A stretch of 64,000 nt of DNA, from contig OX388350.1 of the NCBI GenBank assembly GCA_947579665.1, forward strand, positions 87,997,152 through 88,061,151. Direction: 5' to 3'. Of the stretch, positions 12,301 to 25,129 are shown piece by piece (position 1 is the stretch's first letter; each line of letters opens with the position of its first letter). The notes under the pieces are model-generated. The model saw only the letters and a list, made by a program, of their open reading frames with translations. It was not told where the DNA came from and ran no database searches. The position numbers were made by a program, and so were the translations under genes. The DNA comes from Sympetrum striolatum (Eukaryota; Arthropoda; Insecta; Odonata; Libellulidae).

Positions 12301-14640
12301 GGTTATAACTGGTTTAAGAAAACAGTTTTCAGAAGACCGTACTATTCCTGGGTTCGATGCCAGAGCACATTAACATTTCTCTCATAAGAAATATAAGGGA
12401 AAAGTAGGACATCGTTTGAGGCAGTTGCAGATAATATTTCTGCTTGAATTTTCACAGATAGTTAGAGATGGTGATCTTCTATTGTGCTGCATAGTAAGTA
12501 TCACCAGGAAGACCCGGGTTCGATGCCGGACGAATAAATTGCAGCGAATAATCAGAATATTTTCAATCCATTTTTTTTTTTTCTTTTGACGGCCTTCCCG
12601 ATATGATGCCGATAGAAATTAGTGTTGCCGATCTGCTTGCAGTATGCAAGCTACATTTTACTCGTATCTATTATATATAGAGAGGAAACAAACTCACAGC
12701 CTAAACCACAAAAGTGATTGAGCTGAAATTTTTACGACATATTGGCCATAACGTGTAACCGCCAGAAAAATTGCGATTTTGATCCTCAGTGTCATGGGTT
12801 CGATGCCAGGGGGCTCGAAAGTCCCGATTTTTCCCGTTTAAATGCATTGCCTTATTTTCGGGAATTAAAAAAAATTACTTCCCGGATAGGTAGAGAATCA
12901 AAACTCAAGGAGCCTTTATATATGGTCATGATCTATCGAAAATATAAATGAGTTTTACGGAAAATAACCTGGATTCGATGCTAGGTCGATGCAAAAATCT
13001 GCCGTTTAAAATTCATTGTGGCGATTTTTAAGATTTTTTTGGACCCCTTTCCAATGGCATGGAAACTTGAAATTCGGTATGAGGTTAGATACCATAAAAA
13101 TATATCATAATCGAATTTTACATTAACGCTGATGGTCCTTGGTTCGATCCCAGAGGGACATTTATATTCCTCAATGCATTTCTTACGGAGATAACGGAAA
13201 CAAATTTTAGGTACTTCCCGGTATGCTATCGACTTTAAACTTATCGTGATAGAAGAACGAGTCTTAACAAATCAAACTATGCATTCATAGCTATCAATGA
13301 GTCCTGGGTTCGACACCAGGTGTCTCTGCAATCAGAAGTTGATCTGATTTTTAGGAATTATTTTGAAACCTTTCCCAATAATATAGAAACTTGAAATTTG
13401 GCATATAGATTGAGATTATTAATAACTTTCAGAAACATTTTTTTAATTCTCAAGATCGTCCTTGGTTCGAGTCCCGAGAGCCATTTACATTCGTAAACAT
13501 TAGAGCGACTTTTGAGGCAGTTGTAGCCAATATTTCTGCTTGAATTTTCACACATAGTTAGAGATGGTGATCTTCTATTGTGCTATATAGTAAGTTCACC
13601 AGTAAGATCCGGGTTCGATGCCAGACGATGAAATTTCAGCGAATTTTAAGAAAAATTTCAATCCTTTTTTTTTCTTTTGAGGACATTCCCGATATGATGC
13701 CGATATGAAATTAATATTGCCGATCTGCTTGCAGTATGCAAGCTACATTTTACTCGTATCTTAATAGATATAGATGCTTCTCCGGATTCATTCATATAGA
13801 TAGATAGATAGATAGGATACTAATTCACAGCCTAAACCATGCATTGGATTAGTTTTCATTATTTTTTAAAATGTATTTATCGAAATAATAGGAAGTTCTT
13901 GCTTTGCTAGAAGATGTATATTAAGACTCGGTTAAAGAAAAAAATTTAGATAAGACCATGCTGTTCCTGGGTTCGATGCCAGAGCACACTGCAATTTCTC
14001 ACATAAGGAATATATGTGAAAAGTAGGACGTCGTTTGAGGCAGTTGCAGCCAATATTTCTACTTGAATTTTCACACACAGTTAGAAATGGATTTGTTCTG
14101 TTGTGCTGCATAGTTAGTATGACCTTAAGGAACCGGGTTCGATGCCAGACGATAAAGTTGCAGCCAATTTTAAGAATATTTTCAATCCTTTATTTTTTTC
14201 TTTTCATGTCCGTCCCAACATGATGCCGATATGAAATTAGTGTTGTCGATCTGCTTGCAGTATGCAAGCTACGGTAATTTTCCCGTTTCACGGTGTTTAC
14301 GTTTTATTTTTTTTCACACTAGAAATACCCTGATTTCAATGAAATTTTCAGGGATGATACTTCAAACATTGCAGTTTATGATAAAAATTATAGCGAGATT
14401 AATTTTCCCGTTTCACGGTGTTTACGTTTTATTTTTTTTTCACACTAGAAATACCCTGATTTCATTGAAATTTTCAGTACCTCGGTCACTTTCATCGAGA
14501 TATGTCAGCAACTGCGTAAGGTAGTTACTCGCTATAATTTATATCATAAACTGCAATTTTTGAAGTATCTTCCCTGAAAATTTCCGAAACACCGTGAAAC
14601 GGGAAAATTACCCAAGCTACATTTTACTCGTATATTGAAT
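9339..14640. repeat. Higher-order satellite: ~165-bp B-box monomers in ~1.1-kb units
   Basis: Four near-complete units start at about 9339, 10468, 11553 and 12682, and a fifth, shortened one starts at about 13808. Each begins with 'gatac-aa-ttcacag-ctaaacca' and closes with a hairpin-forming 'GCTTGCAGTATGCAAGC' followed by 'tacattttactcgtat'. Each full unit holds six related monomers, nearly every one bearing GGTTCGAnnCC, the consensus of the tRNA B-box. In units 1 and 2 the motifs sit at 9449, 9625, 9794, 9960, 10117, 10265 and at 10582, 10757, 10926, 11092, 11249, 11397, so the spacings (about 176, 169, 166, 157, 148) are conserved. Between units are short AT-rich or GATA spacers and 'atgcttctccggattcattca'. 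I count about 26 motifs. No A-box or full tRNA fold accompanies them. Confidence 0.9.
14273..14612. mobile_element. 340-bp MITE with 8-bp target duplication in the satellite
   Basis: The termini are inverted (GGTAATTTTCCCGTTTCACG at the left and its complement at the right), flanked by a perfect 8-bp duplication caagctac (14265-14272 and 14613-14620). Inside, the left arm is directly repeated (about 14277-14345 and 14402-14470). The insertion splits the satellite's terminal hairpin motif, so it is younger than that unit. The 8-bp duplication suggests a hAT-type or similar transposase acting in trans. Confidence 0.85.
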
Positions 14641-14841
14641 GAATCCGGAGAAGCATCTATATATAATAGATATAAACATATTATGGGTACCTGGGTTCGA
14701 ACCCGACTCTTTTCAGTAACGGGAATGGTTTTCTAGTGTTTTGTTATTCGCAAGAACAAGTAGCCTGTTTTTTAGTGTCTCTAAATGAAACCATTTCTGA
14801 AATACAGAGGGAATGGACGCCTACTGCGCAAAATATAAATA

Positions 14842-16300
14842 CAGTAGAACCCCGGTAAGCCGGACACTCGCTAATCCGGAACCCTCGGTAATCCGGACGG
14901 TCCATTGGGAGTTATGCAAACCCGCAACTTCTTCTTGTGAACATATAAACACGCATATTACATAGTAACAAGAAACGAGAGGTGGACAGACTATTTGAAA
15001 AATTTCTCCATTGGCTGCAATGATGTGATGGAGAGCGAAGTATTTCGTTTATTGTGATAATGCATCTAAGCTGTGATACTTTTCTGAGACAGAATTTTCC
15101 ATTAGAGGAATGCTTAATATGTGCGAGACTAAACAATTTCGAAAGACAATAAATTTTCAGTTGCAGCAGGGTATCACTTCTCAAAACATCACTTTCATTA
15201 AAAAGCTATGAGATAAGAGGCGTAAAAAACAATCCTTCCTTTTGATAGACGTCCAATGAGGATGGCCATGCATGGGCTATAGAGATCGAGGGCAAAAAAA
15301 CACTTGGGTCACACGAGAATTATTTTTGGATTGGTTTAAAACAGAATTCGTTCCAGCAGTACGACAGCATATGATATCCGTCAATTTACCACAACGTGCT
15401 TTATTGTTGCTTGATAATTGTCCTGGCCATCCTTCTGCAGAAGAATTGTGCACTGATGACGGTGAAATTTCCGCAATTATTTTACCCCCTAACACGACTG
15501 CGCTGATCCAACCCATGGATCAGAATTTTATTCAACGCATTAAGTTAGGGTATCGTAAGTTGCTTCTTACAAATATTCTTAATGATCCTGTGCAGAATGA
15601 AAATTTGGAAACTGCACTGAAAAAGGTAAATTTAAAAGATGTCGTGTTCAATCTAGCTAACTATTGGGCATCTGTGTATAAATTATTGATCAGCAAGTCG
15701 TGGAAAAATTTACTCCCAAATTTTATTGGTTCGGAAGTTTTAGAAAATGTGTAAACTGAAGAAATTCAGCTTGCGCCACTCATTAATCAATTAAAAATTC
15801 GAACCCAATATCTAACCCTGAAGCTCTCCGGTGGGCTGCTGAGGCTGACGACAGTTTGGCTCGAAACGAAGCTTAAACAGATGACGAAATTATCAGAACA
15901 GTAACAACAGAAGATGATGACGACGACGACCACCACCACCCTGTAGACTCCGTCAAAATTTCTCATTCTGAGGCTTTGGCGGAACTCAGTACATCATTAA
16001 AGTTGGCCGAGGAGCAAAATTTTGAAGCACATGAAATTATGCTCTTTAGACGTTTTAGAAATCGCGCACTTGATTTAAAAAAAAGAACGGTCGCGCAAAA
16101 GAAAATAACTGACTTTTTTACTCGCTGATAATATTCATTCACTTTATATGTTGTAATACCTTATGTAATATATACATGCATTATCTGTACAATATAACTT
16201 TTGAGAAAAAATGTTTTTTACGTTATTTTTTCCAACGAAACAAAAGAACGAAAAATGTCCACTTTCTCAAGCTGCTACAGTAATGTATACCTTTGAATCG
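14842..16300 (+). mobile_element. Tigger-like DNA transposon remnant
   Basis: A left terminus CAGTAGAACCCCGGTAAGCC after TA (14840-14841) has the Tigger/pogo form. It is followed by a deleted 5' region and a transposase 3' half. The right terminus is not clear. A TIR-like sequence with related 'ccgg...gtgtccg...ttactgta' wording lies at 19467-19508, but host-gene exons lie between, so I do not treat the two as one element. Confidence 0.65.
15272..16128 (+). pseudogene. Tigger/jerky-like DDE transposase, C-terminal half
   Basis: The frame 15272-15754 matches the DDE_1 family: WVTRELFLDWF, ALLLLDNCPGHP (second catalytic Asp), AIILPPNTTALIQPMDQ (third catalytic acidic residue), then the HTH-like C-terminal domain. 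The N-terminal CENP-B-type DNA-binding domain and the first catalytic Asp are absent. Beyond 15754 the homologous C-terminal tail continues with stops and frame changes: an acidic DDDDDD run, then LDLKKRTVAQKKITDFF and a final TGA at 16126-16128. It is a dead transposase. Confidence 0.8.
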
Positions 16301-16725
16301 AATACGTAATTGCCGACCGATTTCTATCATATACGTTTATAATATGATATTACTTTATTCAATTTCATAAATTTTTGAAGAATTTTTCAAGCTCGCGGTA
16401 GTAAAACAACTGATCATCGAAAGTTTTTCACTGACAAGAATGCTTTAGAATTTATGAAGTTTATGAAGCTTATGTTGTCATTCTAAGTCATAGATAAGTG
16501 GTCTACAATAGTTATCAAAAGTACATGCAGGTAATGTTTCTATATTGAGTTTATTATATTACCTTTAGCTTGTAAATGTAATGTCCTTGTCTCTACGATG
16601 TGGACGTAGCACAGTTTCAATCTTGTTTTGCTTCGTAAAGTAATACTTATCAGCATTAAACTTTCTCGTTCCATGTGAAGATTAAACATTTTAAGTTGTG
16701 GTGAAGACGGCAGTTCGTAGTGAAA
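16301..16725. other. AT-rich region upstream of candidate ZAD gene
   Basis: No repeat family or coding frame recognised. If the ZAD exon at 16726 is the first coding exon, this interval should hold the 5' UTR and promoter, but I see no convincing core promoter motif. Confidence 0.35.
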
Positions 16726-16869
16726 ATGAAGATAGAATCAAAAATCCCTCGCGATTTAAGGAAGTGCAGACTTTGTTTCAAAGACAAGAAAGTGTTGCTT
16801 TACATATTTGAAGAGAGCGGCTCGTTGAAGAATGTAGCTCGAACTCTATGTGAAGTTCTCAATTACGAG
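16726..16869 (+). CDS. Candidate exon 1, ZAD zinc-finger gene (first half of ZAD domain)
   Basis: The exon opens with ATG at 16726-16728 in a good context (gaaaATGa) and encodes 48 residues that include RKCRLCFKDKK. This is the first cysteine pair (C14, C17) of a ZAD (zf-AD) domain, followed by the IFEESGSLKNVARTLCEVL helix-type segment. It ends in a splice donor (GAG|gtaacg) at phase 0. ZAD domains bind zinc through two CX2C pairs and mediate dimerisation in arthropod C2H2 transcription factors. The second pair is in the next exon, 331 bases downstream. Regular length, splice signals and correct domain order make this a real exon. Function as a nuclear DNA-binding regulator is inferred from the family. 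Confidence 0.82.
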
Positions 16870-17200
16870 GTAACGTGAAACAATTCATAACTTTTATTTT
16901 AGCCGCTTAAATATTCATGTTTTACGCCTTTAACTTACAATGATGGATTCAAACATATTTGCAACGATGGTTCCGAATATTTACGATATAGTTATGTTAC
17001 GAATGTATTGCAAAACAATTCCACCATCTCCAACACGAAATTGAATGGAATTGTGCAATTAAATAGTAAAGTTTTGCAGGTAAATGCGATATAGCAACAG
17101 GTGGTTGCTTGTTTCCTTGATGATAATTACTTTAACTTTTTATTACGCTTGTTTGTTATTGGACCAACTGTTTTGATTGTTTTTATATATTGTGTTTCAG

Positions 17201-17353
17201 GTAGCCTTGGATGACCATTTTCCACCTTTTGTTTGTTCAGATTGTTCTGACAAACTTCATGGCTTCAAGTGCTTCAAAGAGAAATGCGATAGGTTTAGAT
17301 AAACTTACGAATTGTTCCTGAAAACAAAAGCAGGGAGTACCAGTAATGAAAAG
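17201..17353 (+). CDS. Candidate exon 2, ZAD zinc-finger gene (second half of ZAD domain), with in-frame TAA
   Basis: It follows a strong acceptor (tgtgtttcag) and runs in phase 0 to a donor (AAAAG|gtgatt), 51 codons. The start FPPFVCSDCSDKLHGFKCFK supplies the second CX2C pair (residues 60 and 63 counted from exon 1), 42 residues after the first pair, as expected for ZAD. After KCDRFR there is an in-frame TAA at 17300-17302; then the frame continues with a plausible TYELFLKTKAG up to the donor. A single T-to-A change from a leucine codon would explain it. Either the ZAD isoform is a pseudogene or null allele, the base is an assembly error, or translation stops here. Confidence 0.72.
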
Positions 17354-17462
17354 GTGATTACAATTTTAATATACTTATTTCTCTTGGGTAAGTTGTAATG
17401 TATTATTGGACAGGGAGGACAGTGTGAGGTACTTGGTGCAGATACAATTAATTTAGTGTGTG

Positions 17463-17515
17463 TATATATATACGAGTAAAAGCTGCTTGCATTCTGCTAG
17501 CACGTAGGTATCATT
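17463..17515 (-). repeat. Isolated satellite-end motif
   Basis: 'tatatatacgagtaaaagctgcttgcattctgctagca' resembles the reverse complement of the terminal motif of the 9.3-14.6-kb satellite units (atacgagtaaaatgtagcttgcatactgcaagc). No satellite monomers follow it here, so the end motif can occur alone. Confidence 0.5.
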
Positions 17516-17714
17516 GTTAGAAGAAAAACTCTTGATGTTGAGGGCCTTATTTTGATAGTTAATCTCCTGAACGCTACAAGCCAGCATAATAATTGTTTTT
17601 AAAAATAAATTTTACTTCATTGCAATAAATTTACCACATTGTAATCCTGCAATTCAATGCAAACCTTATAGAGCATGTACTACAAATATTTGTCAGCTTA
17701 TTATCCTTTACATT

Positions 17715-17997
17715 CTCACATCTTGATTATGAAAGTAGACTCACCATATTGAATATGGAAAATTTAGAGGATAGGAGAAGGAATTTTGGAATTATTTTCT
17801 TACACAAACTGTTAAATAATAATATTGACTCTCCCGAACTTCTATCTCTTATTAATTTGAATTTACCACAATGCTGCGTTAGAAACAAATACCCTTTTCA
17901 TGAGTTATTTCATAAACAATCTATCTTACCATTATCAAGGTTTATGAGGGATGCGCATATTATTGATGCTGACCACTTTCCTCTCTTAACCAACTAA
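17715..17997 (+). pseudogene. Jockey/CR1-like RT C-terminal remnant
   Basis: The plus frame reads YESRLTILNMENLEDRRRNF, then FLHKLLNNNIDSPELLSLIN, ending LPLSRFMRDAHI with a stop at about 17997. The 'R...L..L..RR...D..FLHKL..G..D.PELL' pattern is the well-known C-terminal tail of Jockey/CR1-type reverse transcriptases. No RT palm motifs lie upstream, so only the 3' end of a truncated insertion is present. It lies in the large intron after candidate exon 2. Confidence 0.65.
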
Positions 17998-21299
<3,302 letters not shown>

Positions 21300-21528
21300 G
21301 TGGGCGGTATGAAATTAGTTATTCTCTCAGCGTCACCTTATTTTATTATTCATTATTTAAGCATCAATTTATTTAAACCGCTCCGGTACAGGTGGACCAA
21401 AGCGTTAGGGGGCGGCAAGAAGGGGCTGGTTACCACAACCTCCCGCCCCCCATTCCCGCCACTCAAGCATGCATCCTTCCAAAAGCGTCGATCCTACTTT
21501 CCTCTTCTTGCTCTACGTGAGAGAGAGA

Positions 21529-24500
21529 TCATATAAGTAGTTTTATTCCCGTTTCTTGGTCTTTTGTACATAAAATATCTTTGTGTGCCCAGAATCTCAG
21601 GAATTTCTCTTCTTGGCCCCCTATGCGATGATATTCGTATTCGCGTCTTATCCTTTTGTTTAAAGTTTTTCGAAAGTACTCGATATAATCTGCCCTTGGC
21701 CTTCCTCCCTTCGAGGCCTGCGTATAGCATGTGTAGACACAGCTCTTCGTTAGGGTGACGACGTAGTTGGACAAGAGGCTTTCCTTCCACTTGCTTCTCT
21801 TTTGCCTTATTCCCCCGTACAATTCGTGCAACATTATTGTGTTCCGGCCTGTCAGCTTCTTCACTGTCGGGATTACTATTTTCCAGAGTGCCTTCGCCTC
21901 AGCGCACTCAAAGGTTATGTGCCAAGCCGTGCCGATGATCCCGGGGCACCACTCGCAGTCGCTGTTCCTCTTGATCCGGGTCTTTTGCAGGAAAACTCCG
22001 TCTCCCCACCGGTTGTGACAGAGTCGCCACGCCACCTCGCTGTCGACGCTAAAGTTAGGCGCCCGCCACAGGGACTCCCACCGAACCTCGTTATCCGAAT
22101 GGTACCCCTTGTATGGCCACTTTTCGCTGTATTTTTTGAGCCTCCACTCCTTATACATATCCCTTTTTGCGATTGGGAGAAAGGTTTCCAGCTGGGTCCT
22201 AGCGCTCTTGAAATGCGCGCGTAATGTGACGTCGATCTGGCTCTGTTCGGATGGAGGAGGCCAGCCATCCGGGAAAGGCCTGGCGTGTTCCCCGACTCTC
22301 AATTCCAAGATGGATGCTGCCTCCTTCACAGTCGCATAGAAGGACCCCCTTCCGTGACGCCTGTCCATCAGTGCTACCGCGTACCACTTCCATTGTTGGT
22401 CTTCTTCCGCCGCGAGGAGGCGTTGGATGAAGAGTAATCGGAATGCCATCGTTTTATCGGCTAAGCTCACGAGGCTTAGGCCTCCTTCGCGGATAGGGGC
22501 GCATACCGTGTCTGCGTCCACCCAGTGTCTTGAGATGCCCCAAACGAAATTTACAAGCATCGCTTGCATCTCTTTAAAAGCTTTTGCCGATACATGAATT
22601 GCCTGCAGTGTATGCCAAAGACGCGGCGCTAGATATTGGTTAGCCACCCTCGCGCGGCCTATTACCGAAAGAGACCGGCCTACGTCTGCCCACCTCCGTA
22701 TCCCTACGGATAGCAGCTCTTTCAGCCTTCCTTCTGCTTCCTCCATCGTGCGACGGCGGTCGTTGTAGATCCATACTCCAAGGTATTTTCCACCCTCGTT
22801 GCTCCAATTGTACCCTCTGTGGGCAGGATCCCTCCCGCGCCACTCCCCGCACCATAGAGCACTGGTTTTCTCACGGTTTAGCGAGGCACCGGACACGTTC
22901 TCATAGAGTTCGAACGCCGCCTCCGTCTTCTCGAAATCCTCATCTTCCTCGATAAAAACCGTGACGTCATCTGCGTATGCGGTCAACTTGAGGTGCGTGC
23001 CCGGATTGCCTGACAATTGCGTTCCGCGCAGTTGTCTTGAAAGTGTGGTCAGGAGAGGGTCAAGAGCTATTGCGTACAGCTGCCCGGAAAGCGGGCAACC
23101 CTGCCGTATGCCCCTTCTGAAGGGAATGGGAGCTGTTAAGGAAGATGATAGCCTAACTAGACATGATGTTTCCTGATACAGGAGCCTGACACTGGAAACA
23201 AAATTGTCCCCGAATCCCATTCTTTCCATCACATGAAAAAGGTAGTTGTGCTCCACCCTATCGAAAGCGCCTCTCTGGTCTAATGAGAGCACGGCCAGCC
23301 TCCGTCGCGGCTCATTTGCGGTGGTGATGACATCCCTAATCAGGGCGATGTTGTTGAGGATGCTCCTCCCCGATACTGAGCAGCCCTGTTCTGGAGAGAT
23401 GACGTCCGCGATGACGGCAGCTAGCTTCAAGGATAGAGCCTTGGCGATTATTTTATAATCCACGTTTGTCAAGGACACTGGCCTCCAATTATTAATGTTG
23501 GTTCTGTCACCTTTTTTATGGAGAAGGGTGATGACAGTACGTCTTGTGGACAGAGGCAAAACTTTTCCCTTGCCGCATGCCCTCGTCATCTGGTAAAAAG
23601 GTCTCCGCAGATATTTCCAGAATTTTTTGTAAAACTCTACCGTAATTCCATCCAACCCCGGAGCCTTCTTATCTCTGAGGGCTCTCAGCGCTGCATCCAA
23701 GTCCGCCACGGATATATCCTCTTCTAGCCAGTCGCGCTTTTCCTCGGGGAGGGTGCGTAGGCTGTCGGTGATGGCGGTATTCTGAATGGAGGACTCCTGC
23801 CCGTTTCCGTACAAATTGTTGAAATGGTTCCTGACATATGTAATTAGGTCGCGGGTCGATGTCAGGTGCCCCCGCTCCGTTGAGAGAGCCGACAATGGTC
23901 GCGGTGTCATGCGGGTGGCTATTCGGGCGAGGCGACTTCCTGTCGGCGAATCTCTGGCCACCAGGTCCTCCCACCCCATTCGTGAGATGGCGTTGTTGCT
24001 TAGCTGACGGTACCAGTCCCTTATGCGATCCCGCGCGTTGCCTCCCTCCTCCTGAGACTCACGGGCCGCTTCCGCTTCCAGGAGGCGTAGCACTCGGTTT
24101 TCCTCTGCCCTCCGTATCCGCGAGTACGTCATGGTTGCCGCCTGCACCTCTTGCTTAAGGCTCTCCCAGTGTCGTACGCTGTCCTCTCGAGGATTTTCTG
24201 CGATGGAATGTAGGATGGATTCCATGTATGCGACGTACTCTTGGTCCTGCAGGAAAGCGTTCCTGAACCGCCAATAGGGCCCTCCTCTCCATGGGTTGCT
24301 TTGGGTTTCGAATGTGGCCAAGAGTGCTAGGTGGTCAGAAAAACTGGGGAGTGTCCTCACGCAACGGAGCGATGCCAGACCACCCCTATCTATGTATATG
24401 CGGTCGAGCCTCGACGCCGCTCCCGGATCAGAGAGAGAGAAGAAAGTGAATCCTTTCTCCCGCCCCCGCATTTCTGTCCAGGCGTCGTGAAGGTGGTGGT

Positions 24501-25020
24501 CGCTAATCAGTGTAGTCAGCTGTTTCATCACCCCCCGATTCTTCTCAGTTCCCGAGGTTCTGTCTACCTCTGGGTGTAGCGTGCAGTTAAAATCTCCTGC
24601 TAAAATAGTGACGTCGCCGGAGGTCCCCGCATTCGCCGATTCCTGCATCGATCTTTGAATAGCATCTAGCGTCCTCGATGCGTTCTTGGCATCGTTGGGC
24701 ACGTACACATTGATAAAAACGTATGTCCTTTCGTCCATTCGGAAAGCCACTTCCTGTGCGTATCCTCTCTGTATTATTTTTGTCCACAGGACATTGATGT
24801 TGGATGATCGCTTATAAGCGAAAGCTGTCCCCGATCCCTGGGTTGAGGGGGGGTTGAGGACGTATGAATACTCGCCTCCTAGCAAGACTGTTGGAAGCGT
24901 ATCAGTGTTTGTTTCCTGGAGTGCCACCAACATAGGTTTCCACCTTCGGAGAAAGGCATCCAGTCTGTAGCTTTTTTCGGCGCTTTTTACCGATCGTACA
25001 TTAAGACTTAAAAGGCTCAT
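21529..25020 (-). CDS. Retrotransposon A ORF2: endonuclease-reverse transcriptase (1163 aa)
   Basis: It nicks target DNA and reverse-transcribes element RNA at the nick (target-primed reverse transcription). Residues about 1-235 are an APE-type endonuclease: SLNVRS, catalytic Glu in LQETNTD, AGDFNCTLHP, SRLDRIYI and the SFSDH triad. RT spans about 430-720: KKAPGLDGITVEFYKKFW, LSLDQRGAFDRV, RRGIRQGCPLSGQLYAI and the catalytic YADD near residue 682. The C-terminal part has a CX2CX8HX4C knuckle (CEWC...H...C, about 1020-1038). The start is a true ATG at 25018-25020, shortly after ORF1. No stops or frameshifts were seen, so it could be active. All catalytic residues I looked for are present. Confidence 0.95.
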   Translation of the reverse strand: MSLLSLNVRSVKSAEKSYRLDAFLRRWKPMLVALQETNTDTLPTVLLGGEYSYVLNPPSTQGSGTAFAYKRSSNINVLWTKIIQRGYAQEVAFRMDERTYVFINVYVPNDAKNASRTLDAIQRSMQESANAGTSGDVTILAGDFNCTLHPEVDRTSGTEKNRGVMKQLTTLISDHHLHDAWTEMRGREKGFTFFSLSDPGAASRLDRIYIDRGGLASLRCVRTLPSFSDHLALLATFETQSNPWRGGPYWRFRNAFLQDQEYVAYMESILHSIAENPREDSVRHWESLKQEVQAATMTYSRIRRAEENRVLRLLEAEAARESQEEGGNARDRIRDWYRQLSNNAISRMGWEDLVARDSPTGSRLARIATRMTPRPLSALSTERGHLTSTRDLITYVRNHFNNLYGNGQESSIQNTAITDSLRTLPEEKRDWLEEDISVADLDAALRALRDKKAPGLDGITVEFYKKFWKYLRRPFYQMTRACGKGKVLPLSTRRTVITLLHKKGDRTNINNWRPVSLTNVDYKIIAKALSLKLAAVIADVISPEQGCSVSGRSILNNIALIRDVITTANEPRRRLAVLSLDQRGAFDRVEHNYLFHVMERMGFGDNFVSSVRLLYQETSCLVRLSSSLTAPIPFRRGIRQGCPLSGQLYAIALDPLLTTLSRQLRGTQLSGNPGTHLKLTAYADDVTVFIEEDEDFEKTEAAFELYENVSGASLNREKTSALWCGEWRGRDPAHRGYNWSNEGGKYLGVWIYNDRRRTMEEAEGRLKELLSVGIRRWADVGRSLSVIGRARVANQYLAPRLWHTLQAIHVSAKAFKEMQAMLVNFVWGISRHWVDADTVCAPIREGGLSLVSLADKTMAFRLLFIQRLLAAEEDQQWKWYAVALMDRRHGRGSFYATVKEAASILELRVGEHARPFPDGWPPPSEQSQIDVTLRAHFKSARTQLETFLPIAKRDMYKEWRLKKYSEKWPYKGYHSDNEVRWESLWRAPNFSVDSEVAWRLCHNRWGDGVFLQKTRIKRNSDCEWCPGIIGTAWHITFECAEAKALWKIVIPTVKKLTGRNTIMLHELYGGIRQKRSKWKESLLSNYVVTLTKSCVYTCYTQASKGGRPRADYIEYFRKTLNKRIRREYEYHRIGGQEEKFLRFWAHKDILCTKDQETGIKLLI

Positions 25021-25129
25021 GCTAGGTACCTTAAAATTTATTAATATTATTTTGTACTATTGCTATATATTATATATATTGTTAATACTATTATTAAAAT
25101 CATACGTTGCCATGAATGTGTTTTCAGGA

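Noticed and set aside
9449..14140. A cluster of real tRNA genes
   Set aside because: Only the B-box-like motif is present; no acceptor, D or anticodon arms and no consistent A-box.
9339..14640. CRISPR array
   Set aside because: Repeats are diverged 165-bp monomers in a eukaryotic context with no short identical repeats and unique spacers.
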